From: Theocolax elegans
Taxonomy: Eukaryota > Arthropoda > Insecta > Hymenoptera > Cerocephalidae
Reading direction: 5' to 3'
Length of the DNA stretch: 64,000 nt
Assembly (NCBI GenBank): GCA_026168455.1
Contig: CM047426.1
Location: 70,211,986 to 70,275,985 of the forward strand
Under the pieces are notes generated by a model. That model ran no database searches and was not told the origin of the DNA. It saw only the letters and a list, made by a program, of their open reading frames with translations. The position numbers were made by a program, and so were the translations under genes. Positions 1 through 10,350 of this stretch are shown in pieces. How positions within the stretch are numbered: the first letter of the stretch is position 1; the number at the start of each line of letters is the position of its first letter.

Positions 1-148
1 AATATACTGAAAATTAACATCTAATTGAGTTCGATTTGATGCCTGAAAAGAAAAGAATTATTATATTGGATAAGTTTATATAAAATAAATTTAATATTTC
101 TTTCATGTTTATTAGTAGTATATCATAGAAACTTCTATCTTTATATGC
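1..148. other. AT-rich flank of R1-like LINE
   Basis: AT-rich sequence with no coding potential that I can see. It ends at the 14-bp sequence catgaagaataaca, which recurs at the boundaries of the neighbouring LINE copies and probably represents the target site. Confidence 0.5.
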
Positions 149-898
149 ATGAAGAATAACATGTATTCTAAGACTGTACTAGAGTCTTGCCTTGGGGCAG
201 TGTCACCGCATCAATCCGCAGTATTTCCTGCCCCGGAAGCCCTCGTCATCTAAGCTTCACAATTGGTCGGTTTCCCTTGTCGGCGATGGTGCCTAAAGAT
301 TCCCCGATGCGTTCGAATAGTGAAACTCTCTGAGAGCCTCCTATGGCATCGATTAACCCCGATGAGAGGCCACTTAGTTAGTGTACCGCAACTCCTTACG
401 ATAGCCCGCCGCCTTTCGACGGTTAGCCTAGAGCAGTAATCCTCGGTAGGGATGCGGCGGTGTTTAGCTCTCCGCCGTCTTCCGCTTTCGAACATAAGCG
501 GCATCCGGGTCAACCATGCTTTATCCATCAAGCCTGCTTACAACCACATGCCACGCAGAGTCCAACCCTCCTGGGACACGCCGCCGTTTCACTTTGACAC
601 ACAGTTACGTCAACGTGTGGCTCGTACACAGTCCCGACGTATCAAAGTAAAGTCATATTGGTCCAACTGTCGACATGCCGAAACACATCTTCTTATTACT
701 TTCCAGATCCCCGGGGAGGTTTTGCGGTAGGTGGCCTAACGTTCGAATGAATGCAATTTGTAGGAGAAATTCCTTTGCATCCCGTGATGTGTCTGAACCT
801 TCTGTTCTCGTCGTTCACACGTGGCCGTTCAAAGTCAAGGGTTCTGACAATTCCCTTAATCGGGTTCAAACAGGTGATCCCGGCTTTGGGGATGCCTT

Positions 899-3800
899 TC
901 AAGCTCGATGTACGGACTGGAGATCCTGATGAGACAGTCTAACCAGCTTCACAGTACACGGCTTCACACTGGATTGCCAGGGAAGTGGCCTCTTTCTAGA
1001 AACATTCGACCTTTCCCTTTCATTCCAACTTGGTGTTGGTGGAGTAACGTCGCAATCATCGCTGTCACCGTCCTCGGAGTTCCGATCTGAGGGGAGAATG
1101 AATTCTCGGGCGAATTTAGTAAACGCCCGATAGATCTCTATGCGGTCAACCAACACCGAAGGATCACATGGCCACGTGTGGCCATACTTGTGAACCGCAT
1201 CGATGAGTGGTTGTCTGCTCTTGGCTACACGGGGACAGTCAAAGAGTATATGGTCAGAAGTTTGCTCGAGCCCACAGTTACATCTCGGATCTTCGCTTCT
1301 CCCGAAACGGTGCAGATAAGACTTAAAAGACCCGTGTCCCGTGAGGAACTGTGATGTGTAGTGGTTCGGCCATAACCAACTCTTTCTAGTCATGTCATGT
1401 ACAGAGCGGATGAACTTGCGCGTGGTAGACCCCTTGTCTGTAGAGTCCCATCTCTTCTGCCACTCGTTCAAAAGTTCATTATGAACTTTTCTTTTGGCTT
1501 CAGAGATGTCACTTTCGAATGTTCTACTGTCGGGGTCCACTTCAATACGCACGTCGTTCACGAGGACGGATCTGCTCCGCCTGATGTGGTAATGAGCTAC
1601 TCTTTCCTTCAACACTAGGTCGATGGGCAGGGCAGCAGAGATCACCTGAAGTGCCTCATGGGATACGGTGTTATACGCTTTCGAAAGCCAGATTAGAGTC
1701 CGTCTTTGCAAAGATGCAAGCTTCTTCTTTCCGGCAGTATCAACACCGCTCCACCACCCAGCAGCTGCATACGCAACTATGGGGGTAAATAGGCACTTGT
1801 ACACCAGGCTGAGGGATCTATTTTTCATCCCCCAATTCGCGCCAGAGATCTGTGATAAGCGACCAAGAAGGTCGTACCACTTTGATTCGATGATTTGGAT
1901 GTGCTTCGTCACTCCGAACCTTTCTTGAAAGGTTACACCAAGGTACTTCATATCTTTTAGCATTTTGATCGTTTGCCCCTTCAGTTGAACCTTTGGGGGT
2001 TTACGAGCATCGAGTCGTCCTTTCAATAATATCATACCCGATTTCGGGATCAATATGTCCAGTTTGTGTTGTTCGCACCAGGTTTCGACAATATCCATCA
2101 TTCTCTGTCCATGTTCTTGGAGCTGCGTACGGGTTTCGCCTTCGACCAAGGTGATTATATCGTCGGCGTACGCTATTGCGTTAAACCCGTTACTGTGCAG
2201 CTCTCTGAGTAAGGTGTCATAGTCGAGATTCCAGCCGATTGGGCCGAAAATCGATCCCTGCGGGCATCCTTTGCTCACCTTCTTTCTGGCCTCTTCGAAG
2301 TCCGCTCTGATGCAGACTTCTCTGTCCTGAAGGTAATTCGAGAGCAAATTAAACAGACTTGCTGGTCACTTTCGACTCTTGAGCTCACTGAGGAGACTCG
2401 GCCACCACAAGTTGTCGAACGCCCCTGAGATGTCTAGAGGGAACGCCATCACATAAGAACTATCGCTACTTTGGACTAATTGCCTGAGCCTCATGATGGC
2501 ATCCTCCGTCGACAATCCGGATTTGAATCCGAATTGATCTCCGGATGTCTGGATACCTGTAGGCCCTGGCTCGTCCTGTTGCTGTTCTTTAAGCCTTTTT
2601 ATTATGAGGCGTTCAAGGGTTTTACCCATGACGCTGAGCAGGCAAATCGGTCTGTAAGACTTCATTTCCTGCTCATCTCTGTCAGGCGATTTCAAAAGAG
2701 TGATTAACATTCCTTCCTTCCATCTCTTAGGGAAGACACCATACCTCAAACAGGCATTGAACAATTTGTCGATTTCGTCTAGCAATGGTAATGACTTCTT
2801 GAGCACTTCTACTTCCACTCTGTCCGTGCCTGGACTCTTCCCGTTCTTGTAGTCCAAGATTGCTTGAAATATTTCAAGCCGGGTGAAGGGAGGTGTCTCC
2901 TGGGAGTCTAGCCCTCCGAGACAGGCTCTGCGTTTTTCAACGTGAAAGTCTGTCTCCTTCGATACGTCATCGTCTGGCACTAGAGTGTCTAGTAGAGCGT
3001 CACAGGTCTCTTTCCAAGTTGTTGTAGATCCTTTAGCTCCTGTTACAGTGTTGAGAGCCTTCATCGTTCGTACTTTGCCTGAAGCGAGCCTGTATGGAAG
3101 ACTCCATACGTCTTTCTCGCTTTCCCGGCTGACGAACTGTTTCCAGCTCTCTTTCTTGGACCTCGTAATCTCGGACTTGTATTCGGTCTTAGCTCTCCGC
3201 ATGAGGGAGAGCGTGTTCTTGAGCCTTCGTTGTTTCCTGGCCTCAGTCGTCTCGCTTCCTGTGCTCTGGGTTAGCCATAAGCGCTCTAGACGCTTGACTT
3301 TACCTCTGAGATGTGTCAGCTTTGGATTCCACCATGGGGACGATTTAGAAAATCTCCTCTTCATGAGGATCGCCTTCTTACATGCCTTGATGATAGTCTC
3401 TTCTAACGCATCGACGTATTTGTCGACATCGTCTTCCGAGTTGATCGGCATGTCCGAGAGGCGCGACTTTTCGGCCTTGAGGGCTTCTTGAAAGGCTTCC
3501 CAGTCTACCTTTCGGGTATTGAACCGTGGTTCTAGTACCCTTTGCAGACGTGCGGGTTGCTTTTCGAAGTCAACAACGATATGGATTGGTCTATGATCGC
3601 TCGTAGACCAATCTTCGACTGACCATCCCGTAACGAAAGGTTTGAGGCTCTTGGTCGCCAGCGTTACGTCGATAAAGGTTTTACCTCTCGAGCTTACGCA
3701 GGTGGCCGGTTGCCCCTCCCGATTCATCACAGTCAGGTCATGCTCAAGAACAAAGGCCTCGAGAACTCGACCCCTGCCGTCATTTACTGGCGAGCCCCAC

Positions 3801-4483
3801 CAGGACGACTTAGCATTCGCGTCCATCGCTATTAAGATCTTTTGATCTTTCAGCGAGGACAGAATGTGTCGTAACTGCACTAGGTGTCTCTCTATCGAGT
3901 CCCTGAATTGGCAGTATATGCTGACCACGTAAAAATGTCCAAATGCGCCGCTCACCATGGAGCAGACGCAATGGGTAGAACAAAACTGGGAGACCCTTGT
4001 GTACGTTAAGGTGCCAGAGCTGTGGATCACAGCTGCCGCTGTTGTATGGTCGGGCCTAGCACCTGTAATTGTACCAAAGCTAAGTCCGAACCCTGTTAAT
4101 GTGCCTTTCGGCGCATAGGGTTCCTGGACTAAAGCGAGGTCGATCCCTGTTTTGGCCATTCTACATCGAGTTTCGTCTGTGACGGCCCTCGACCTACCCA
4201 TGTTTAGTTGGAGTATCCTCACCTTCAGTCCCGCCTTCGAGTTTGGTGGCTCTTGGGCGCTTCTGTCGGTTTGGACTCCTTTGGTACCGTGAGAGGGCTT
4301 GCCGGCCGGTTTCGCGTTCGCGCGTTCGATACGTGAACCTTCGGCTATGCCTCGTCTCTTTTGTGTCATGGCCCTCGCCTTCTTCACCTTGGTGGAAGGG
4401 GGCATTTTCTTGTGTAATAAGTGCTTTTGGCAATTCGACCTCGAGTGAGTTTGTGTATATAAAAAGTGTAAAATATATCGCAA
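899..4483 (-). pseudogene. R1-like LINE ORF2: APE endonuclease + reverse transcriptase, one stop
   Basis: A 1194-codon reading frame interrupted by a single TGA at 2366-2368; the codons on either side are in the same frame, so only one lesion separates it from an intact ORF. In the family this protein nicks the target DNA and primes reverse transcription on the nick. Visible landmarks: endonuclease from about residue 86 (QLNMGRS, LVQEPYAP near 118, AMDANAKSSWWG, STSDHRP near 293); reverse transcriptase with SPGTDRVEVE near 548, SYRPICLLS, AFPLDISGAFDN near 681, GCPQGS and the catalytic YADD near 770; C-terminal CNCGLEQTSDHILFDCPR near 1066, the Cys/His motif typical of R1/I relatives. There is no RNase H domain. 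The N-terminal 80 residues are basic and low in complexity; the true start could be the Met of MPPSTKVKK rather than the first ATG. The lesion sits between the two RT halves, so the copy as shown would be inactive. Confidence 0.88.
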
Positions 4484-6458
4484 AAATAACGCAAAACAGA
4501 TTCGTGAAAATAAACGGAGCGTGAACCTAGAGAGAGATATACACGTCGATTCTTTCGACGGGACGAGACTTGCTTACAAACTAGACTTTTCGTTTCCTAC
4601 TTTATGTACAATATTTACACGCATAGTTATCCTCATGCTCTGTGATTGATTGAAATTTATGATCTTAATCTCGTCTTTAATCTTGTATGTGCGGTTTATA
4701 TCATTGGCGTGGTCTCTGACTGTTTTGCCTTTGATTGATTGATATGAGTACCACGCCTCAAACAGTGCACTTTCGAATCATTTTGGATTCATACAGATTA
4801 ATTTGGTTTGATTTATATATTTACAAGGCATATGGCCAATCTCTCTTCGCATCCGGGTCACAACTTGATTAGTTGAACTCCGGCTCTAGCTATATACATG
4901 GCATCTGGCCAATCTGTTTGCGCACCCGGAACACTTGCTTGATTAGCCGTGCCCCGGTTCTGATTATATACAAGATTTCAACTCTTAGGTCTATCTGTCC
5001 GAGGACAGTTTTATTATTTACAAGATTAAGGCTAGGTATGGTTGCCTGCCTTTAGCGTCATGATCGGTAAATGGTACGTGGTCAGTTGTGGGGAGCCAAG
5101 GCATACTGCATAGACTATTGGATCGCACATCAAGACCGTCGTTGGGTTCCTCGTATCATTGGAGCTCCCTTCATTAGTCTATCCATGCTATTCGAATTTC
5201 CGGATCCGTTTCAGTCTACCGTTCGAAAAGACTTACTAAGCATCCGGCCTGGTAAAGCCTTGATACGCTTCAAGTGTCTTTAGGACTCTTTACTTGTACA
5301 TAGCTAAACTGGGTCAGTATGCGGGACTTCTACTCGTCTCTGGATTCATCTTCCAGACATCATTCTCTCCGCCACTTTCAAAAATTTCTACAAATAGAAA
5401 AACCCAGCCATCCGGCCGGGTATAATAGGTACTTTGTATACGCGAAGGTATAAGTCCTGTTCGGAGAGGACAATACTTCGAGACGTTCTCTCGACGAGTA
5501 TACTAACTCACAACTGAAAATCGAAAGGATCAATTCGACGAGATACTTCGGCGAACCTACTAATTCTCGGCTTTAAAGATACTTTAGGAAGTACATTGTT
5601 CAACCCTACATTGTGCTTCGGAGGTTCCTTGCTTTTGGGAGCTGCTATGACTCCGGCCGAGGCCCTTTACCCACAGTGGTGGATCCATCACTTGCTAGGC
5701 GATAGGCGGAAATTTATTATCTACCCGAGTTAACCCGAGTTACCTGGACCATTTTCAAGAAACAACTTTCTGCACAATGCTGGTTTCGCCCTTTCGAGGC
5801 GTGTGGAACGTATTCCTAAGGAATTTCCCCTCAGTTGATCTCCTGCTTTGGCTTGCCAGAGACTGAGTTGAGTCCTTAAGGTACGTTGAACTCCACAATG
5901 ATTTTCGAAGGCATTTTTAGGCTGTTCCCACCCCGGTATACACCGAGCCGGAACAATATAAAAGAGTCCGGCCAAATGGGTTTTCGACTACACTCACTTT
6001 CGACAATAGTGTAGTCGGCATGATCAGGCTCGGAGTTTAACGCTCTTAATGCCTTCTCGTGCGAGTTTATGGTGCATCGAACCTACGTAAGGAAACGTCG
6101 GGAGAAATACATTTAAAAGCCTGGAAGGCTTCCCGTCATTCGATAACACACCTCTGTGAGATATCTCGGCAGTTGCGGTCTGGGGTAAAGTCTTCCATGA
6201 CCGCGGTCGCTCTGATGAATTGTATAGTCGCCAACGGCATGTGTTCAATAACCAAGCGTATAGTATATCGAACACATAGCATGTTGGACAGTTGATCGCC
6301 AACACAGGCTCAGCGAAACAACACAACTTTGAGGCGCACTAGTGGCAATCCTCTTCCTCCACTATCGCAGGAGGTAAAATTCGAACTCTCGGAACTGGGG
6401 TCCGAGTTACTCACCCTCTCCCAACTCAGGAAATCTGAGAACAGGATTCCGCCAAGTC
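4484..6458 (-). other. Putative 5' UTR of R1-like LINE, no ORF1 visible
   Basis: Nearly 2 kb upstream of the endonuclease/RT frame with no long ORF on the sense strand and no CCHC knuckles. The composition matches the element rather than the AT-rich flank. At about 4823-4975 there are two imperfect copies of a ~75-bp unit (catatggccaatct / catctggccaatct, then a gattag and a ccgg-ctct or ccggttct segment), with fragments of a third after them. It may be a regulatory 5' UTR, or ORF1 may be lost or decayed. Confidence 0.5.
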
Positions 6459-7131
6459 ATGAAGAATAACAGTATTCTATGACTGTCTTAGAGTCTTTCC
6501 TTAGGGCAATATCACCGCATCGATCCGCAGTATTTGCTGCCCCGAAGCCCTCGTCAACAAGCTTCACAGTTAGTCGGTTTCACTTGTCGGCGATGGTGCC
6601 TAAAGTTTCCCCGATGCGTTCAAAAAATAAAAACTCTCATGAGGGCCTCATGGCATCGATTAACCTCGATGAGAGGCCACTAAGTGTACCAAAACTCCTT
6701 ATTACAGCCCACCGCATTACACGGCTAGCCTAGAGTCGTAATTCTTGGTCAGAATTCGGCGGTGTTTAGCTCCCCGCCGTCTTCCGCTTTCGAACATAAG
6801 CAGCATCCGGGTCAGATCGCTTCACCCGTCAAGCCTGCTTGCAACCACACACCCCGCAGAGTCCAACCCAATACTGGGGACACGCTGGCGTTTCACTTTC
6901 AACTCAGAGGTACGCCAACGTGGGGCTCGGATCCCAGTCCCTGCGTACCAGAGTAAAGTCATCCTGGTCCAACTGTCGACATGCCGAAGCACGCCTCCCT
7001 ATTACTCCCCGGATCCCCGAGGAGTTTTTGCGGTAGGTAGCCTTACGTTCGAATGTTCGTGAAGGGTAAAGCATTCGTCACTCCCTTCACGAACTCTCTA
7101 GGGGATACCGTTCAAAAATCCCCTGAAAGCA
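6459..7131 (-). mobile_element. Truncated second R1-like element (3' UTR copy)
   Basis: Positions 6474-7051 match 163-750, the 3' UTR of the neighbouring LINE, at roughly 80-85% by eye, in the same orientation. The match stops abruptly after ttcgaatg. A unique ~80-bp segment follows (7052-7130) holding two hairpins: ttcgtgaaggg with cccttcacgaa, and aggggat with atcccct. The 14-bp target sequence catgaagaataaca closes the element at 7131-7144. It is either a 5'-truncated insertion or a short internally deleted non-autonomous element. Confidence 0.65.
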
Positions 7132-7214
7132 TGAAGAATAACAATGAAAAACATTTATAACTAAAGGTTACAAAACTAAGAATACATGAAAGTGTCACAC
7201 GAGTATCTCTGCTC

Positions 7215-7980
7215 GTATTATTGTTGGCGCAGCCGATACAGCCCGATAAACCGTCTGCCCCTTACATGCGTCGAACCTCGTAAAACCTTATAAAGACGTC
7301 AAACATTCAAAAGCAGGATACATGCCTATTTGTTATAAATAATAAATACGGAATTGCCTGGTAGAATGGGATTAGCGATTTGATTAAGATTTGTTATTAC
7401 TGGCGCAGTCGGTAGTAACGGATAGGTCGTTTGCCCAATACATGCGTCGATCCTCGTTAAACCTTATAAAAGAACTGTAATGATTACTTTAAAATTATGG
7501 AATTTAACGGTAGACACCGATAGCTGTTAGTGGACAATATAGTGAAAAGCCTTATAGAACCTTATTCATTCAATGCACACTAAGACGTCAAATATTCGAA
7601 AACCGGATATATGCCTATTTGTTATAAATAATAAATACCGAATTGCCTGGTAGAATGTGAGTAGCGATTTGATTAAGATATGTTATTGCTGGCGCAGCCG
7701 GTAGTACCCGATAGGTCGTATGCCCAATACATGCGTCGATCCTCGTTAAACCTTATAAAAGAACTGTAATGATTGCTTTAAAATTATGGAATTTAACGGT
7801 AGACACCGATAGCTGTTAGTGGACAATATAGTGAAAAGCCTTATAGAACCTTATTCATTCAATGCACACTAAGACGTCAAATATTCGAAAACCGGATACA
7901 TGACTATTTGTTATAAATAATAAATACGGAATTGCCTGGTAGAACGCGATTAACAATTTGGTTAAGATTGTTTTTATGGA
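7215..7980. repeat. 289-bp tandem repeat, about 2.6 copies
   Basis: Two full units are spaced exactly 289 bp apart (ggcgcag at 7402 and 7691; gacgtc at 7295, 7584 and 7873). An initial unit lacks about 113 bp. Units differ by a few substitutions. Each carries ggcgcagycggta, tacatgcgtcgatcctcgt and ttgttataaataataaata. No ORF. Confidence 0.9.
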
Positions 7981-9344
7981 TGTCTCAGCTCATACGATCC
8001 GGTAAACGAACCGCCCATTTATTTTGTTGATGATCATATTGTACTATAAAATGTTTTTTTCTTTTGTGAGGTTTACCTTATAAAATACTATAGGCATTTA
8101 TTGTATAGTATGGTATGAGGTTTTTGCACCCGGGATACCTTATAGACTCGAATTATAAACCTATCATTAGAAAGCAAAAAAGACATAAACATATACGGTA
8201 ATTCCATGATAAGTGCTTATTAAATTTTTTATCGGCAAATGAATTATAACCTTTTCATTTGTTTTATTATAGAACCCGATTAATATTTGCTTGAATGTAC
8301 TTGTGTAATTCATGTAGTAAAACATCTATACAGGCTTATAATTTTTCAATCAATTTATTACGATATATGCCGATTCTGAATTTATATTGCTAAAGTGAAT
8401 AGATTTCTATAAATAATTATATGAGCATATCTCTATAAAAGCCTATAAGTTTTATAGTCTCATAGAAATTGATATATCTTTTACCAGGTAAAACTTATAA
8501 AAACTAATTTTCGGAACTTGTGATTCGTAGCTGTGGGGAATTCATAATAGGTACCGATAAAAAAGAAATCGCCCTATATATTACTATAAATTTTTTATCG
8601 ACACGCCGATACAATGAGCCATTATTTTATCGGATTTTTTAAGGTTTTTTCAACAGGGTGTTTCCAAACGCAAAATTATATTTTGCATACATTTTGTACT
8701 CATGTGTGTACCCACTTACATGTGTTTGTATAATCTAATATTTAAGTAATATAAAAATTGTATAAATAGTATACAGATTTTATACACATTTTATAAGTTC
8801 AATTTTGTATACATTTTGTATAAAATAAATAGTATTGTATGTTATTTTTTTACTTGGGTAAAAATCTGAAAAAAATCACAGATACTGTTAAAAGCAAATA
8901 CAATACCGTTACAGAGCGATTATTTCAGAGTCCTCGGCTGCTCAAAAATCTCGTTTATTTATCCTAAAAAAATTTGAAAAAATTCATAGACTATCTTCAA
9001 TGCAAATACAATACCGTTAAAGAACGTTTTTTTTTTGTGAAGTGCACTGTATGCTTAGGAAAAAATAAATAGTATTACTACACGGAGAAAAATGTATGAT
9101 TAAATATTCCTATAATCTTCAGTAAAAATTGCTATACTGTATTTTAATGGAAACACAAACTCAAATTATGCTAAATTTTAGTATATGGTATCGTAAATTT
9201 TCCAATCATCATAATTTTAATATACCGTATATTAAATATTATGTATATTAATTGTATATTAAATTTTATAAAATTAATAATGTTATTGATATTGAAATAT
9301 AACTCGTTATAAAGAGCACAACTCACAATACTTCATTTGATATT
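7981..9344. other. AT-rich intergenic DNA with MITE relics
   Basis: No gene. Around 8860-9050 is a relic, in reverse orientation, of the TTAA-flanked element found intact at 15.04 kb (shared aaatacaataccgttacagagcg-like text, interrupted). At 9082 acacggagaaaaat matches the terminus of the palindromic MITE in the satellite at 52.8 kb, but no partner end is visible here. Confidence 0.45.
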
Positions 9345-9727
9345 TTTCTTTTATTTACTAGTTTTTGTGCCATTTTTCTGGCACTTCCTGCCGTTTGTCC
9401 CCGCCTGGAGAACTTCAACGACGTTTACCCACCACCTATGTGTGGGTGCTTATTTCCCACCTTTTTTAATCCCCAACCACCCGAGATGGCCCGGTGTCTT
9501 CGAAATATTCTGTTTGGGTGTCAAAGTCACATTGCGTAGGCCATGACACCGAAACAGAACGTTCCACACCTCCCGCTCGCGTTGTAGAATGTGAAAAAAC
9601 ACCTAACCGATCACGAAAGCCGCACGAGAGAAGGTCTCCCATCCAAGTACTAACCACGCTCAGCACTGCTTAACTTTCGCGATCGGCCGAGGTGCGTTTC
9701 CACCACTCCGCCACCGCGTCGGTCACT
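9345..9727 (-). mobile_element. 5S rRNA-derived SINE
   Basis: On the minus strand, about 9615-9700 contains the internal part of a 5S rRNA gene: gttaagcagtgctgagcg, ggttagtacttgg and tggatgggagacc, corresponding to the 5S intermediate element and C box that recruit TFIIIA/Pol III. Upstream of it the strand reads ggcggagtggtgg, an A-box-like segment. A ~270-bp non-5S body follows, then an A-rich 3' tail (about 9345-9360). The unit is bounded by near-identical 17-bp direct repeats, atacttcatttgatatt (9328-9344) and atacttcgtttaatatt (9728-9744), two mismatches apart, as expected of LINE-machinery target duplications. That combination makes a SINE3-type retroposon more likely than a decayed 5S gene. 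The LINE partner is unknown. Confidence 0.75.
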
Positions 9728-9744
9728 ATACTTCGTTTAATATT

Positions 9745-10350
9745 ATAGGCTTAAGGAAAGAGAGGAAGAGAGCCATATATACACAAAAGCTTCAACGCAT
9801 TCATTCTCTTGCCGCATCTCTTACCTCTGATTGCATCAATTTAATGTTTCTAACAAAAAATTTTTCTAAATTTTTAAAAATTTTCTAATTTTTCTAAATT
9901 TTACTATACTATGTATGAAAATGTATGCAAATGTATATTATTTAGAATATTTACTATACCGCATAGTAAAATTTGATTCTGATATATAGCATAATTTTAT
10001 AGAAGTATATTAAAAAGGTTTCTGACAGATTACTTAAAACTTTATACACCCAAACAAGAAATCTTGCAGAAGGTTTTCTGTAGATGCTTGTATAAAGTTT
10101 TCATGAAAGCTTCCTGAAGGGTTTAGAAAACTTTCCGATAACTTCCTGGAAACTTGTAGAAAGCTTCCTAGAAATATTCCCACAATATTTCTTGTAAGAT
10201 TCCTACAATATTCCGTGAAAGCTTGTAGCCGTCAATGTGCCCCGGACATTTTTAGTTTGCAACAATATCTCATGAAAGCTTTCTGATAGATTCCGAATCT
10301 TTCATGGAAGCTTGCAGCATGCTTGCTGCATTCGTTCATGCTGTGTGAGA
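9745..10350. repeat. AT-rich DNA with degenerate AAGCTT-centred repeat
   Basis: From about 10015 to 10340 the sequence is built from loosely repeated words such as gaaagcttcctg, gaaagcttgtag and gaaactttccg, and it ends in catgctgtgtgag. A similar ending, catgctgtgtggg, closes the ggaatattcc-rich repeat at 41.69 kb. No ORF. Confidence 0.5.

Larger units (their letters stand above)
149..6459 (-). mobile_element. R1-clade non-LTR retrotransposon, near full length
   Basis: A LINE read right to left. It has about 2 kb of non-coding 5' sequence (4484-6459), one long ORF (899-4483) and a ~750-bp 3' UTR (150-898). The sequence catgaagaataaca sits at both ends (about 148-162 and 6459-6473), which suggests a target-site duplication. 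The 3' UTR is repeated, diverged, at 6474-7051 in a second truncated element. The protein resembles the R1 group: an APE-type endonuclease, a reverse transcriptase and a C-terminal Cys/His motif. The GC content is clearly higher than that of the surrounding DNA. Endpoints are accurate to about 15 bp. The lack of an ORF1 is unusual for this group. Confidence 0.75.

Noticed and set aside
185..760. 28S rRNA origin for the GC-rich repeated segment
   Set aside because: It is present twice at the 3' side of R1-like copies and does not match conserved 28S text that I could recognise; an element 3' UTR is the better reading.
452..1090. Plus-strand frames over the LINE 3' UTR and ORF
   Set aside because: They are antisense shadows of the R1-like element; no independent evidence.
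7052..7130. HDV-like ribozyme at the 5' end of the short R1-like copy
   Set aside because: The two hairpins are simple; no double-pseudoknot pairing could be traced.
9466..9666. Protein-coding reading of the SINE region
   Set aside because: The 66-codon minus-strand frame overlaps the 5S-derived promoter and has no family resemblance; the Pol III retroposon structure explains the sequence better.
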